NCBI GenBank assembly: GCA_958403205.1
Contig: CATXWM010000003.1
Coordinates: forward strand, 1 to 64,000
DNA length: 64,000 bases
Source: an uncultured Collinsella sp.
GTDB lineage: Bacteria > Actinomycetota > Coriobacteriia > Coriobacteriales > Coriobacteriaceae
Direction: 5' to 3'
Shown: in pieces, positions 30,854 to 39,418 of the stretch
Layout: the number at the start of each line of letters is the position of its first letter
Position numbering within the stretch: position 1 is the stretch's first letter
Translations under genes and position numbers: made by a program
The notes under the pieces: model-generated
What the model was told of the DNA's origin: nothing
Seen by the model: only the letters and a program-made list of their open reading frames with translations
Databases searched by the model: none

Positions 30854-33277
30854 GTGAACCTTCTCGACCTGATGATTAAGGTCGGCCTCAAGGACGAGGC
30901 CAGCGGCAAGGTCGAGGGCGTGGCCTCGAAGGTCGTGGGCACGCTCGGCAAGGCTGGAGCGACCGTTGCCAAGGCGGTAGGCGTGGGCGTCGCCGCCGTG
31001 GGGGCGGGCGTCGCTGCCGTCACGGGCATGAGCATGAACGCATACGCCGCATACGAGCAGAACGTCGGCGGCATCCAGAAGATATTCGGCAACATGGGCA
31101 AGTCCCTCGAGGACTACGCCGCCATGACCGGCCAGACCGTCGAGCAGTGCTCCGGTAAGTGGGAGCAGCTCGAGCAGGCCCAGACGACGGTGCTGGCCAA
31201 CGCCGACCGCGCCTACATAACGGCCGGCCTGAGCGCCAACCGGTACATGGAGCAGGTGACGGGCTTCTCTGCCTCGCTCGTCAAATCGCTCGGCGGCGAC
31301 ACGGTCAAGGCTGCCGAGTACGCTAACACGGCAATGGTCGACATGAGCGACAACGCGAATACCTTCGGCACGGCGATGGAGGACCTCCAGAACGCCTACC
31401 AGGGCTTCGCGAAACAAAACTACACCATGCTCGACAACTTGAAGCTCGGCTACGGCGGCACCAAGGAGGAGATGCAGCGCCTCGTCAAGGACGCGCACGC
31501 CGTCAACTCCGCCGTGGACGAGTCGAGTCTCTCATTCGACAACATCGTTCTCGCCATCCACACGATGCAGGAGCAGATGCAGATCGCCGGCACGACCTCG
31601 CGCGAGGCCGTAACGACCATCGAGGGCTCCTGCAACATGGCCAAGGCCGCCTGGGAGAACTGGGTGACGGAGCTCGGCAAGGACGACGCCGACATGGGCA
31701 AGCTCACCGAGGAGCTGTTGCAGTCGGTCGAGACGGCGGCCTCGAACGTGGTCCCGCGCATTGCGACCATCGCCGGTACGGCGCTGTCGCAGCTGCCGAG
31801 CCTTGTCACGTCGGTCGGGCCCGTGCTTGGTCAGGCGTTCGTCGGCATCTTCGTGCAGGCACTCGACAGCGCGGCGGCAGCCGTGCCCGGGCCCATGGGC
31901 GACATCCTCTCCGCCGTGTCGGACGGCGTGGACGAGATCGGCGAGCGCTTCAAGGGGCTTGGCGAGATCTGGGCGGTTGGGGACAACCCGCTCGAGTCTC
32001 TGCACCTCGCCATGGTCTACGGCCTGACGCTGCTCGAGGGCGACCTGTCCACATTGCAGGAGAGCATCACCTCGTCGCTGCCTGGCATCGCCGAGGGTTT
32101 CGCCGGCGTCGGCGGCGAGGTCGTTCCCAAGCTTGCCGAGGGAATCGAGATGGGGCTGTCTTTCCTCTCGGAGACGGCGGCGTCGCTCATGACGTCGCTC
32201 GGCGGGTACCTGTCCGAGAACCTTCCCTCCATCATGGAGAGCGGCATGCAGATTCTCACCGGTCTCTCAGAGTCCATAGCCGAGAACGCGGGCGTTCTTG
32301 CCGAGGGCGCGGCGAACCTCATAGTCGGCTTGGCGCAGGGTATCGCCGACAGCCTGCCGACTATCATCGAGCAGGCCCCGGTCATCGTGCAGAACCTCGC
32401 CAACGCGATCAACGACAACGCGCCGACGCTGCTCGGTGCCGGCATCCAGGCAATCGTGACGCTGGCGCTCGGCATCGTGCAGGCGATACCGACGCTCATC
32501 GCCAACATCCCGGCCATCTTCTCGGCCTTCGTCTCGGCGTGGTCGGCGCTCGACTGGTTGAGCCTCGGCAGGAACGCCATCACGTTCCTGGGCAACGGAA
32601 TCGCGAACATGGCCGGCTTCGTGCGCTCGTGCGGCACCAACATCGTGTCCGCCATCCGCGGCGCGATCCAGAATCTGCCGTCCACCTTGGCGAGCATCGG
32701 CCGCAACGGAATCAGCAGCCTGGGCTCCGCCATCCGCGGCGCGGTCGGCTTCGTGACCTCGGCGGCCTCGAGTATCGGCAGCTCCATCATGGGCGCCCTG
32801 TCCTCCATCCCGGGCCGCGTGGCCTCCATCGGCTCGCAGATCGTGCAGGGCATCGCAAACGGAATCAGCGGCGCGGCTGGCGTGGTCGTGAGCAAGATTA
32901 CCGGCGTGGTTGGCGGCGCCATCGACGCGGCCAAGAACCTGCTGGGTATCCACTCCCCCTCGCGCGTGTTCCGCAAGATTTTCGGCTACGTCATGGAGGG
33001 CGCGGCCCTCGGCATCGACGACACGGCGGACGAGCCGGTGAAGTCCATGAGGTCGGCGGTGCGCAACGTCGAGAAGGCCGCCGTGTTCGGTGTGAGCGTT
33101 ACCGGCGGCGGAGCATACGGGGCGACCGCCTACGGCACCAGCGGCGTCGCGGGCGGCGGCAACGTTTACAACCTCTACCTCGACAGCGACCTGCTGGGCG
33201 TCGACGGGCGCGTGGCCTCCGCCTTCAGGAGCTTCGTCGCGGCGGTGGAGCAGAGCATGGCGATGGGGGTCGCTTAG
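30854..33277 (+). CDS. tail tape measure protein
   Basis: 807 residues from GTG. N-terminal about 230 residues are the TP901-type tape measure region (YAAYEQNVGGIQKIFGNMGK, YANTAMVDMSDNANTFGTAM). The middle has hydrophobic Gly/Ala/Ile-rich helices and phage-like repeats (NLIVGLAQGIADSLPTIIEQ). The end carries LLGIHSPSRVFRKIFGY, typical of these proteins. Length sets tail length; at about 1.5 Angstrom per residue it suggests roughly 120 nm. Confidence 0.93.
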   Translation: MNLLDLMIKVGLKDEASGKVEGVASKVVGTLGKAGATVAKAVGVGVAAVGAGVAAVTGMSMNAYAAYEQNVGGIQKIFGNMGKSLEDYAAMTGQTVEQCSGKWEQLEQAQTTVLANADRAYITAGLSANRYMEQVTGFSASLVKSLGGDTVKAAEYANTAMVDMSDNANTFGTAMEDLQNAYQGFAKQNYTMLDNLKLGYGGTKEEMQRLVKDAHAVNSAVDESSLSFDNIVLAIHTMQEQMQIAGTTSREAVTTIEGSCNMAKAAWENWVTELGKDDADMGKLTEELLQSVETAASNVVPRIATIAGTALSQLPSLVTSVGPVLGQAFVGIFVQALDSAAAAVPGPMGDILSAVSDGVDEIGERFKGLGEIWAVGDNPLESLHLAMVYGLTLLEGDLSTLQESITSSLPGIAEGFAGVGGEVVPKLAEGIEMGLSFLSETAASLMTSLGGYLSENLPSIMESGMQILTGLSESIAENAGVLAEGAANLIVGLAQGIADSLPTIIEQAPVIVQNLANAINDNAPTLLGAGIQAIVTLALGIVQAIPTLIANIPAIFSAFVSAWSALDWLSLGRNAITFLGNGIANMAGFVRSCGTNIVSAIRGAIQNLPSTLASIGRNGISSLGSAIRGAVGFVTSAASSIGSSIMGALSSIPGRVASIGSQIVQGIANGISGAAGVVVSKITGVVGGAIDAAKNLLGIHSPSRVFRKIFGYVMEGAALGIDDTADEPVKSMRSAVRNVEKAAVFGVSVTGGGAYGATAYGTSGVAGGGNVYNLYLDSDLLGVDGRVASAFRSFVAAVEQSMAMGVA

Positions 33278-33278
33278 T

Positions 33279-35465
33279 ATGGCGCAGGGAAACTGGGTTC
33301 AAGGCGGAAGCGGCTACCGCAAGTACTGCTGGTGCGCGTACGTGGACGTTGCTGAGGTCGGGCGCACGGACACCACCGTGACCTACCGCGTCACGCACGG
33401 CTACGGTACGCGCTACGCCATCGACTGCTACGCAAACGGCAGCTCGTCGGCGGGCGGCTCGTGGAACGGCTCGGTCTACTCGACGAACAACTCCGGATGG
33501 GTGTGGGTGCAGTGCACGTCGCGCGACGTCGAGCTCGCGCGCGGCAATGGCGACGCCTACAACCACACCTTCACGGGCCAGATTAACGTCACGGGCGGCT
33601 TCGGCAACGGAACGTCGAACGCCTCCAACACCGTCACGGTCCCGTGCCGCGCCTACAGCACGCCTCACCCGCCGAAGAACATCAGGGCGGAGCGCCTGAG
33701 CGACACCAGCGCGAAGGTCAGCTGGGACGTCGACTACACGGGCATGAACGGCGACTACCCCTGGTCGACCGTGACCGTCGGCGTGGTGAAGAACGGCCCG
33801 GGGAAGTTCACCGACGTCGGCACCGTTAGTTGGGATACCACGAGCCACACCTACAACGGCCTCGAGCCGGGCTGCATGTACATCTTCTCGGCCAAGGCGA
33901 CGGGCCCCGGCGGCACGTCGGACTACGGCGTGAGCGCGCCGGCGATCTACACCACGCCGACGGCGCTCGGCATGCTCGAGGCCGTCAAGGCAGAGGCGGC
34001 GAAGGTCGTGCTCAGGGGGCACGACGCGCCGGCCTTCGTCGACAGCTGGGAGTTCCAGCTCTCGACCGACGGGCGCAAGACATGGGTTGATGCGGACGTG
34101 AACGCCTCCTGGGAGGACGAGGAGGCGCCGGCGGGAACGGTGCGCTACCGCGTCCGCGCGGTCAAGAACGGCCTCAAGGGACCGTGGACCGAGTCAAACG
34201 AGGTCACGACTATATGCCCGCCGCTCGCACCGTCCATCAGGGGCGTCAGGGCGGCTTATGCCACCCGCTCGACCGCGACACTCGAATGGGTGCCCAACCA
34301 TCCGGACGGCTCGGCGCAGGCCTCCGCTGAGGTGCAGATCACGACCCCTGCGGGCACCACTGCCACGACGGTCGAGGGCCCGGCTACGAGCCTGAAGCTG
34401 CCGACGGACGCCAAGGGCATGTACACCGTGCGCGTGCGCACCAAGGGCCTCGACGAGGACTGGGGAGCGTGGTCGAGCGCGGCGGCCTATACCGTTGCGG
34501 ACGCGCCCCAGGCATTCTTCACCGACCCGGCTGCGGACGGGGCGACCCTGCGCGCGGTGCCGCATACCTTCACGTGGAAGGTGGCCGACGAGACGGGCGT
34601 CAGCCGACAGTATCTGTCTTTGTGCGACATCAGGGGCAACCTCCTGTGGAGCGGGACTGTGGACAAGGACGCACGCTCCTTTGTCCTCGGCTACGCGCAA
34701 CACGCCTTCGTCAACTTCACGCCCTACAGGGTCATACTCACGGTCACGGCCGGCTCGTCGCTATCGGTAACCGTCTCGAGAACTTTTCGGACCAACTGGG
34801 CACCGCCAGCCAAACCGTCGCTAAACATCTTCGTCGACGAGAGGTTGGGATGCCAGCTGTCGGTATTCCCGGGCAAGGCCGACAGTGACGACACGCCCGA
34901 GACGTCCCACTTTACCGTGTCGCGCGTCCTGCCCGACGGTTCGACCCTGCAGCTCGGCTCGCACCTTGCGGCAGGCGAGGGCGCGAGCGACCCGCTGCCT
35001 CCGCTCAACAGCGAGTTCGAGTACGTCGCGGTCGCCTACGCCGCGACGGGCGTGAGCACGGCGACGAGGGTCAAAACGACCGTGGCGAGCCGCGCGGTGG
35101 CTCTCAACTGGGGAGCCGGTGCTGAGAGGTCGTGGCTCGGGCGCTATCTCAAGAAGGGCTCGAGCCGTAAGGTGACGCACGGATACAAGATGCTGCACTT
35201 CGCCGACGGCGGGGAGGGGCTGCCCGTCTCGTACGGCATCAACGAGAGGGACGTCAAGGACAGCATGGACTTCCTGCTGCTCGACGAGGAGGACTACAAG
35301 GCATTCCTCGAGGTCATGAACATGGCGGGACGCTTCTGGGTGCGCGATCTATACGGCGAGCGGTTCCGCGCCCGCCTCAGCTGTAGCGTGAAGCGTTCCG
35401 ACGGCGCGTGGGTGGCCTCGTGCGACCCGACGTGGGAGACGTGGGAGGAGCCCGCTAATGGCTGA
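33279..35465 (+). CDS. tail protein with fibronectin type III-like domains
   Basis: 728 residues. The start is beta-rich with many Tyr/Thr/Ser. From about residue 125 there are several Ig/Fn3-like repeats (PHPPKNIRAERLSDTSAKVS, GLEPGCMYIFSAKATGPGG, GTVRYRVRAVKNGLKGPW). The C-terminal about 120 residues (HFADGGEGLPVSYGINERDV, EVMNMAGRFWVRDLYGERFR) resemble the end of distal-tail type proteins. The order after the tape measure fits a distal tail component with surface-sticking Fn3 domains. Confidence 0.75.
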   Translation: MAQGNWVQGGSGYRKYCWCAYVDVAEVGRTDTTVTYRVTHGYGTRYAIDCYANGSSSAGGSWNGSVYSTNNSGWVWVQCTSRDVELARGNGDAYNHTFTGQINVTGGFGNGTSNASNTVTVPCRAYSTPHPPKNIRAERLSDTSAKVSWDVDYTGMNGDYPWSTVTVGVVKNGPGKFTDVGTVSWDTTSHTYNGLEPGCMYIFSAKATGPGGTSDYGVSAPAIYTTPTALGMLEAVKAEAAKVVLRGHDAPAFVDSWEFQLSTDGRKTWVDADVNASWEDEEAPAGTVRYRVRAVKNGLKGPWTESNEVTTICPPLAPSIRGVRAAYATRSTATLEWVPNHPDGSAQASAEVQITTPAGTTATTVEGPATSLKLPTDAKGMYTVRVRTKGLDEDWGAWSSAAAYTVADAPQAFFTDPAADGATLRAVPHTFTWKVADETGVSRQYLSLCDIRGNLLWSGTVDKDARSFVLGYAQHAFVNFTPYRVILTVTAGSSLSVTVSRTFRTNWAPPAKPSLNIFVDERLGCQLSVFPGKADSDDTPETSHFTVSRVLPDGSTLQLGSHLAAGEGASDPLPPLNSEFEYVAVAYAATGVSTATRVKTTVASRAVALNWGAGAERSWLGRYLKKGSSRKVTHGYKMLHFADGGEGLPVSYGINERDVKDSMDFLLLDEEDYKAFLEVMNMAGRFWVRDLYGERFRARLSCSVKRSDGAWVASCDPTWETWEEPANG

Positions 35466-37023
35466 TAGCTGGACGAGGCCGTTCGACGCCTTCTACGACT
35501 TCGTGCGCGTCTCGCGCGAGACGGGGCTCGAAGTCGACTTCGTGCGCGACATCGAGAACGGCGGCTCCATCGAGCGCAACGCGAACACGGCGCTCTATGA
35601 GACTGCATCCCTGGACTTCGCCGACAAGTTCGACGTCGGCAACGACTTCCTGCGCGTGTACCTCAACGCCTCCTTCTCGGACGGCAGCGAGAGGCGCGAG
35701 TGCCTCGGAACATTCATGCCACAGGTGGACTCGGTGAACATCGACGGCGCCTACCGCGAGGGACAGATCAACGCCTACGGCCTCCTGAAGCGGCTCAAGG
35801 ACGACGACTTCGACGGCCCCTACGTGATCGTTGCGGGCAGCAATCTGGTTGATGAGGCCGTCAAGATAGCCGAATCGGTCGGCCTCACCGTCTACGCCGA
35901 CCCCAGCAGCCTCCTTCTGGGCAGCACCTTGGTTTTCGGCGTGGGCAGGGACAACGACGCTAAGAACAAGCTGGACGCGGTGGACCTGCTCCTCAAGGCG
36001 GCCGGGTTCCGCTCGCCGGTGACCGACCGGATGGGCAACGTGATCTACAGGCGCTACGTCGAGCCTGCCGACATGCCCATCTCGGCGGAGTTCACCGAGG
36101 GCAGGGACGCGCGCTTCATGCCGGACATGACCGAATCGACCAACCGCGCCGAGGTCTGCAACGTCGTGCACGTGGACTTCAGCACGCAGGACGCATCGGT
36201 GCGCGGCACGGCGGTGGACGACTCGCCCGACTCCGACCTGTCGACCGTCTCGGTCGGGCGCCGAATCGTCAAGAGCTACAGCTACGACAGCCTGCCGGGC
36301 GTTGACACCGAGGACAGCAACCTTGTCGAGGGCGCCGCCAACGCCCTCATCGGCACCGGCAAGAAGTCGGATAAGAGCTTCAGGCAGAGCGATTCGCACG
36401 GCAGCATCCAGACCGTCTATGCCCCCGACTCGCCGCAGACGGGGGTGATCTTCGGCATCAAGGTCGTCTCGACTGGCGGGCGCGTCGGCTTCTGCCAGGA
36501 CGAGGGGCCGAGCGTCAAGAAGGACACGGACTACACGCAGAGCGTGTGGGTCAAGGGCACCAAGGGCGCGACAGGCATCATACGGTCCTTCTGGGACCAG
36601 GAGAGGGCGCTCGGTCCGGTGACCGAGGGCTTCACTCTGACTGGCGAGTGGCAGAAGGTCAGCTACACCTATCACGCCACGGAGAACCACAGCAAGATCA
36701 GCTGGGGCTACTGCTATATCGACGGCGGAGAGGCAATCTTCGTCGCCGACAAGGTCGAGGAGGGCTCCACGGCCACGCCTTGGCCCCAGGACGCCATGCA
36801 GGCGGCTGCGGACGCCAAGGCGGCGGAGCTTCTCGCCACCGAGCGCGCCGTGACGCGCACGGACGAGTTCAAGAGCGTGTATAAGCCCGTCGAGCCGTGC
36901 ATGGCGGTGGCGATGAACTACAGGACCGGCGGGGTGGTCGGCAAGCTGGCAATCCAGAAGCAGACGCTGACGCTCGACGCCGGCTGCGTCATAAAGCACA
37001 CGGCGAGGAGGTACGAGCGATGA
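35458..37023 (+). CDS. tail hub/tip protein with carbohydrate-binding-like region
   Basis: 521 residues overlapping the previous gene by 8 bases. The N-terminal about 230 residues resemble tail-hub proteins (ETASLDFADKFDVGNDFLRV, GLLKRLKDDDFDGPYVIVAG). Residues about 310-450 form a beta-sandwich like a carbohydrate-binding module (GSIQTVYAPDSPQTGVIFGI, VTEGFTLTGEWQKVSYTYHA). It likely contacts the cell envelope at the tail tip. The exact family is not certain. Confidence 0.7.
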   Translation: MADSWTRPFDAFYDFVRVSRETGLEVDFVRDIENGGSIERNANTALYETASLDFADKFDVGNDFLRVYLNASFSDGSERRECLGTFMPQVDSVNIDGAYREGQINAYGLLKRLKDDDFDGPYVIVAGSNLVDEAVKIAESVGLTVYADPSSLLLGSTLVFGVGRDNDAKNKLDAVDLLLKAAGFRSPVTDRMGNVIYRRYVEPADMPISAEFTEGRDARFMPDMTESTNRAEVCNVVHVDFSTQDASVRGTAVDDSPDSDLSTVSVGRRIVKSYSYDSLPGVDTEDSNLVEGAANALIGTGKKSDKSFRQSDSHGSIQTVYAPDSPQTGVIFGIKVVSTGGRVGFCQDEGPSVKKDTDYTQSVWVKGTKGATGIIRSFWDQERALGPVTEGFTLTGEWQKVSYTYHATENHSKISWGYCYIDGGEAIFVADKVEEGSTATPWPQDAMQAAADAKAAELLATERAVTRTDEFKSVYKPVEPCMAVAMNYRTGGVVGKLAIQKQTLTLDAGCVIKHTARRYER

Positions 37024-37277
37024 GCGATTCGGCAGCCGAGATCAAGGGCGCGGCGGCGCGGCTGGCGGCGGCGATGCCGTCGGGCGGCAAGCGGCTGACG
37101 ATGGAGTTCGGCACGGTCGTGGGCGTCCACGACACGGCGCTCGACGTGATGCTGCACGGCGCGGTGGTGACGGTCCCGATGGTGCGCTCCTGCACGGGGT
37201 GCATCATCACCGACCGCGCCGCGATCCTGTCGCAGGGCCCGCTGGCCGTGTGCGTCGGCACGATGGCGGCGGTGTAG
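37020..37277 (+). CDS. small baseplate-like protein
   Basis: 85 residues, ATG overlapping the previous TGA. A compact beta-rich body (KRLTMEFGTVVGVHDTALDV, VPMVRSCTGCIITDRAAILS) suggests an OB-fold like those of small tail-tip proteins. Function assigned by position only. Confidence 0.55.
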   Translation: MSDSAAEIKGAAARLAAAMPSGGKRLTMEFGTVVGVHDTALDVMLHGAVVTVPMVRSCTGCIITDRAAILSQGPLAVCVGTMAAV

Positions 37278-37300
37278 GCCGGCGTTACGGGGGCCCGAAC

Positions 37301-37338
37301 CTGCAGTGTGGCGGGGGATGGGCCCCGCCACACTGCAG
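37301..37338. repeat. 16-bp perfect hairpin between tail and lysis genes
   Basis: CTGCAGTGTGGCGGGG pairs without mismatch with 37323-37338 around a 6-nt loop. It lacks a T tract on both strands, so it is not a normal intrinsic terminator. It may be an RNA-stability or processing element, or a protein site. Confidence 0.75.
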
Positions 37339-37355
37339 AACGGAAGGGAGGCCGG

Positions 37356-37769
37356 ATGGAGGCACTAAAGCTGTTCGTGCCCTATGGGCCGGGATGGCTC
37401 GGTGGCGCGGCGCTAGTGCTCATCGCCGCTTATTTTGGTAGGCAATTTTTGGACGAGTACAAGCGACAAAACCAACGGAAGGGCGAGCTCGACCTCAAGC
37501 GCGAGGAGCGTAAGCAGGCCGAGGTGGACGAGCGCGCGCAGCGAGACCGGGAACGCTCGCAGATGGAGGGGCGTATCGCGGCGCAGATGGAGCGCAGCAA
37601 CACCTTGATTGAGGGGATGAAGACCCTCATGGAGTCGGTCGTCGCGTCAAATGACGTTTTGCACGCCGATCTGGTCCACAGCCAGGCGCGCAGCCAGGGG
37701 ATGGCCGAGAAGGTCGACCACATCTACGACCGCGTCGACCTCATGTACAACAAGGAGACAAGCAGATAG
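37356..37769 (+). CDS. membrane-anchored coiled-coil protein of the lysis module
   Basis: 137 residues with AAGGGAGG upstream. An N-terminal transmembrane helix (GWLGGAALVLIAAYFG) is followed by a long charged coiled coil (LKREERKQAEVDERAQRDRE) and a second helix. Architecture and position next to the holin resemble XhlA-type lysis helpers. Confidence 0.65.
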   Translation: MEALKLFVPYGPGWLGGAALVLIAAYFGRQFLDEYKRQNQRKGELDLKREERKQAEVDERAQRDRERSQMEGRIAAQMERSNTLIEGMKTLMESVVASNDVLHADLVHSQARSQGMAEKVDHIYDRVDLMYNKETSR

Positions 37770-37779
37770 GAGCGATCAA

Positions 37780-38085
37780 ATGACTGAGATTCAGGCCGGC
37801 CTCACCGTCGCCACGGTGCTCGTGGTGCCGTACATCGTGCAGGCCATCAAGACTAAGGCCATGACGGGCAGCGTCGCCCGCTGGACGGCCATCGCCGTCT
37901 CGGCGGGGTGCGGTGCCCTCACAGCCATGGCGGGAGGCGTGCCCACCGACCCCTCGGCGTGGGTGACGTCCATCTTCGCGTGTGTCGGCGGCGTGCAGGT
38001 GGCCTATGCCGCCTTCAAATCCGTCGGTATCACGGACAAATGGCTCGACGCGCTGCTCGCGCTCGGCGACATCAAGGAGGACTAA
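37780..38085 (+). CDS. holin
   Basis: 101 residues. At least two hydrophobic segments (LTVATVLVVPYIVQAI; WTAIAVSAGCGALTAMAG; VTSIFACVGGVQVAYAAF) and a charged tail. It directly precedes the endolysin with a stop/start overlap. It should form the membrane lesion that times lysis. Confidence 0.78.
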   Translation: MTEIQAGLTVATVLVVPYIVQAIKTKAMTGSVARWTAIAVSAGCGALTAMAGGVPTDPSAWVTSIFACVGGVQVAYAAFKSVGITDKWLDALLALGDIKED

Positions 38086-39158
38086 TGGCAGACTTCGCAA
38101 ACGTTCAGCCAGACGAATACAAGCTGCTGGGCTGCAACTTCTCGGCAGGTCGTCCGTTCGGCATCAAGGGCGTCACGATCCACCACATGGCCGGCGACCT
38201 CAACGCCGACCAATGCAACGGCATCTGGGGTGCCAACGGCTGTTCTGCCCACTACTCGGTCGACCGCAACGGCTACATCGTGCAGCACGTCAACGACACG
38301 GACCGCGCCTACGCCTGCGGCGACGGTATCGGCACGGGCGGCGGCAACGACACCACAATCTCCATCGAGCACGCCAACAGCGCGCGCGGCCCGTGGACGG
38401 TGCACGAGGCCGCCATCGAGAGCGGTGCGCACCTCGTGGCGGCGCTGTGCCTGTACTACGGGCTGGGCCGTCCGGCATGGATGGTGAACGTGTTCCCGCA
38501 CAAGCACTGGTCGTCCACCGCCTGCCCGGGCGAGCTTGCAGGCTCCCAGCGCGACCACTACATGCAGCGCGCCGTCGAGTGGTACGACGCGATGGTCGGC
38601 GGCACGCAGCCGTCCGCGCCGACTGTGCAGCCCGCGGCGACCCCCGCTGCGCCTTCGGCGTCGCAGGGCGCGCCGGGCGGTTTCCCTCGCTCCACTGGCG
38701 CCCGTGTTCCCGTACACTACTCGCTGCACCTTAAGGGTGGCGGCTGGCTGGACGAGGTGACTGACTTCGGTGCCGGCGACGACGGCTTCGCGGGCTACCC
38801 GTGCCGACAGCACGACCTCCTTTGCGCCCGAGTTGATCGCGGTACGCTCAAGTATCAGGTCCACACCGTCGAGGACGGCTGGCTCGACTGGGTCGCCAAG
38901 GGCGACCGCAACGACACCGTAAACGGCTGCGCCGGTATCGCCGGTCATACCATCGACGGCGTGCGCATGTACTACGTGACGCCGAGCGGCGAGGAGTACA
39001 AGCAGGCGTGGTACCGCTCCCAGACCACTGCGCGCGCCGGATGGCTGAACACCGTGTGCGACGACGGCTCTACCTATAGCGGCGACGACTACGCCGGTAT
39101 CTACGGCGAGCCGCTCGACCGTCTGCAGGTCTGCGTCACCGACGGGGTGCCGTGGTAA
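38085..39158 (+). CDS. endolysin: N-acetylmuramoyl-L-alanine amidase with cell-wall-binding repeats
   Basis: 357 residues. Residues 20-165 are an Amidase_2/PGRP domain with zinc ligands in VTIHHMAG and HKHWSSTACPGELAG. A Pro/Ala/Ser linker (about 178-205) leads to a C-terminal domain with repeated Gly-Trp-Leu motifs (KGGGWLDEVTDFG, EDGWLDWVAKGDR, RAGWLNTVCDDG), typical of wall-binding ChW-like repeats. No signal peptide, so it needs the holin. It cuts the peptide stem from host peptidoglycan. Confidence 0.93.
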   Translation: MADFANVQPDEYKLLGCNFSAGRPFGIKGVTIHHMAGDLNADQCNGIWGANGCSAHYSVDRNGYIVQHVNDTDRAYACGDGIGTGGGNDTTISIEHANSARGPWTVHEAAIESGAHLVAALCLYYGLGRPAWMVNVFPHKHWSSTACPGELAGSQRDHYMQRAVEWYDAMVGGTQPSAPTVQPAATPAAPSASQGAPGGFPRSTGARVPVHYSLHLKGGGWLDEVTDFGAGDDGFAGYPCRQHDLLCARVDRGTLKYQVHTVEDGWLDWVAKGDRNDTVNGCAGIAGHTIDGVRMYYVTPSGEEYKQAWYRSQTTARAGWLNTVCDDGSTYSGDDYAGIYGEPLDRLQVCVTDGVPW

Positions 39159-39259
39159 TGGCTTTCGTCATGGACGCGGCGCTCGGCGCGATTTTGGGCA
39201 GCTTCGTCACGGTTGTCGCGCTCGCCCTGATCTGGGGCGGGAGCGACAGCGGGCGATAA
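39158..39259 (+). CDS. small membrane protein after endolysin (33 aa)
   Basis: MAFVMDAALGAILGSFVTVV, then a hydrophobic run and a short polar end. The ATG overlaps the endolysin stop. It could be a spanin-like or holin-like accessory; unknown. Confidence 0.55.
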   Translation: MAFVMDAALGAILGSFVTVVALALIWGGSDSGR

Positions 39260-39263
39260 CAAC

Positions 39264-39301
39264 AAAAGGGGCCGTGGCGGTTCGTCGCCACGGCCCCTTT
39301 T
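39264..39301 (+). terminator. terminator at the right end of the prophage
   Basis: A 16-bp perfect stem (AAAAGGGGCC... pairing with 39286-39301) and a 6-nt loop; the A and T runs on either side allow it to work in both directions. Confidence 0.92.
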
Positions 39302-39311
39302 CGTATCCCTC

Positions 39312-39325
39312 GAATATCCTAAGTT
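39312..39325 (+). promoter_or_regulatory. candidate integrase arm-type site (right)
   Basis: GAATATCCTAAGTT, sharing its first 11 bases with 3629-3639 in the same orientation; a related CCCTAAGT follows at 39335-39342. It lies about 96 bases inside attR. Confidence 0.45.
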
Positions 39326-39418
39326 GCCGCCAAACCCTAAGTACGGTCAGCGTATTGTAGCGCAGTCAGCGAGTTTTGCCTGTTGGTCAGCATCAATAGC
39401 GAGCTGCGGCAAACTGTC

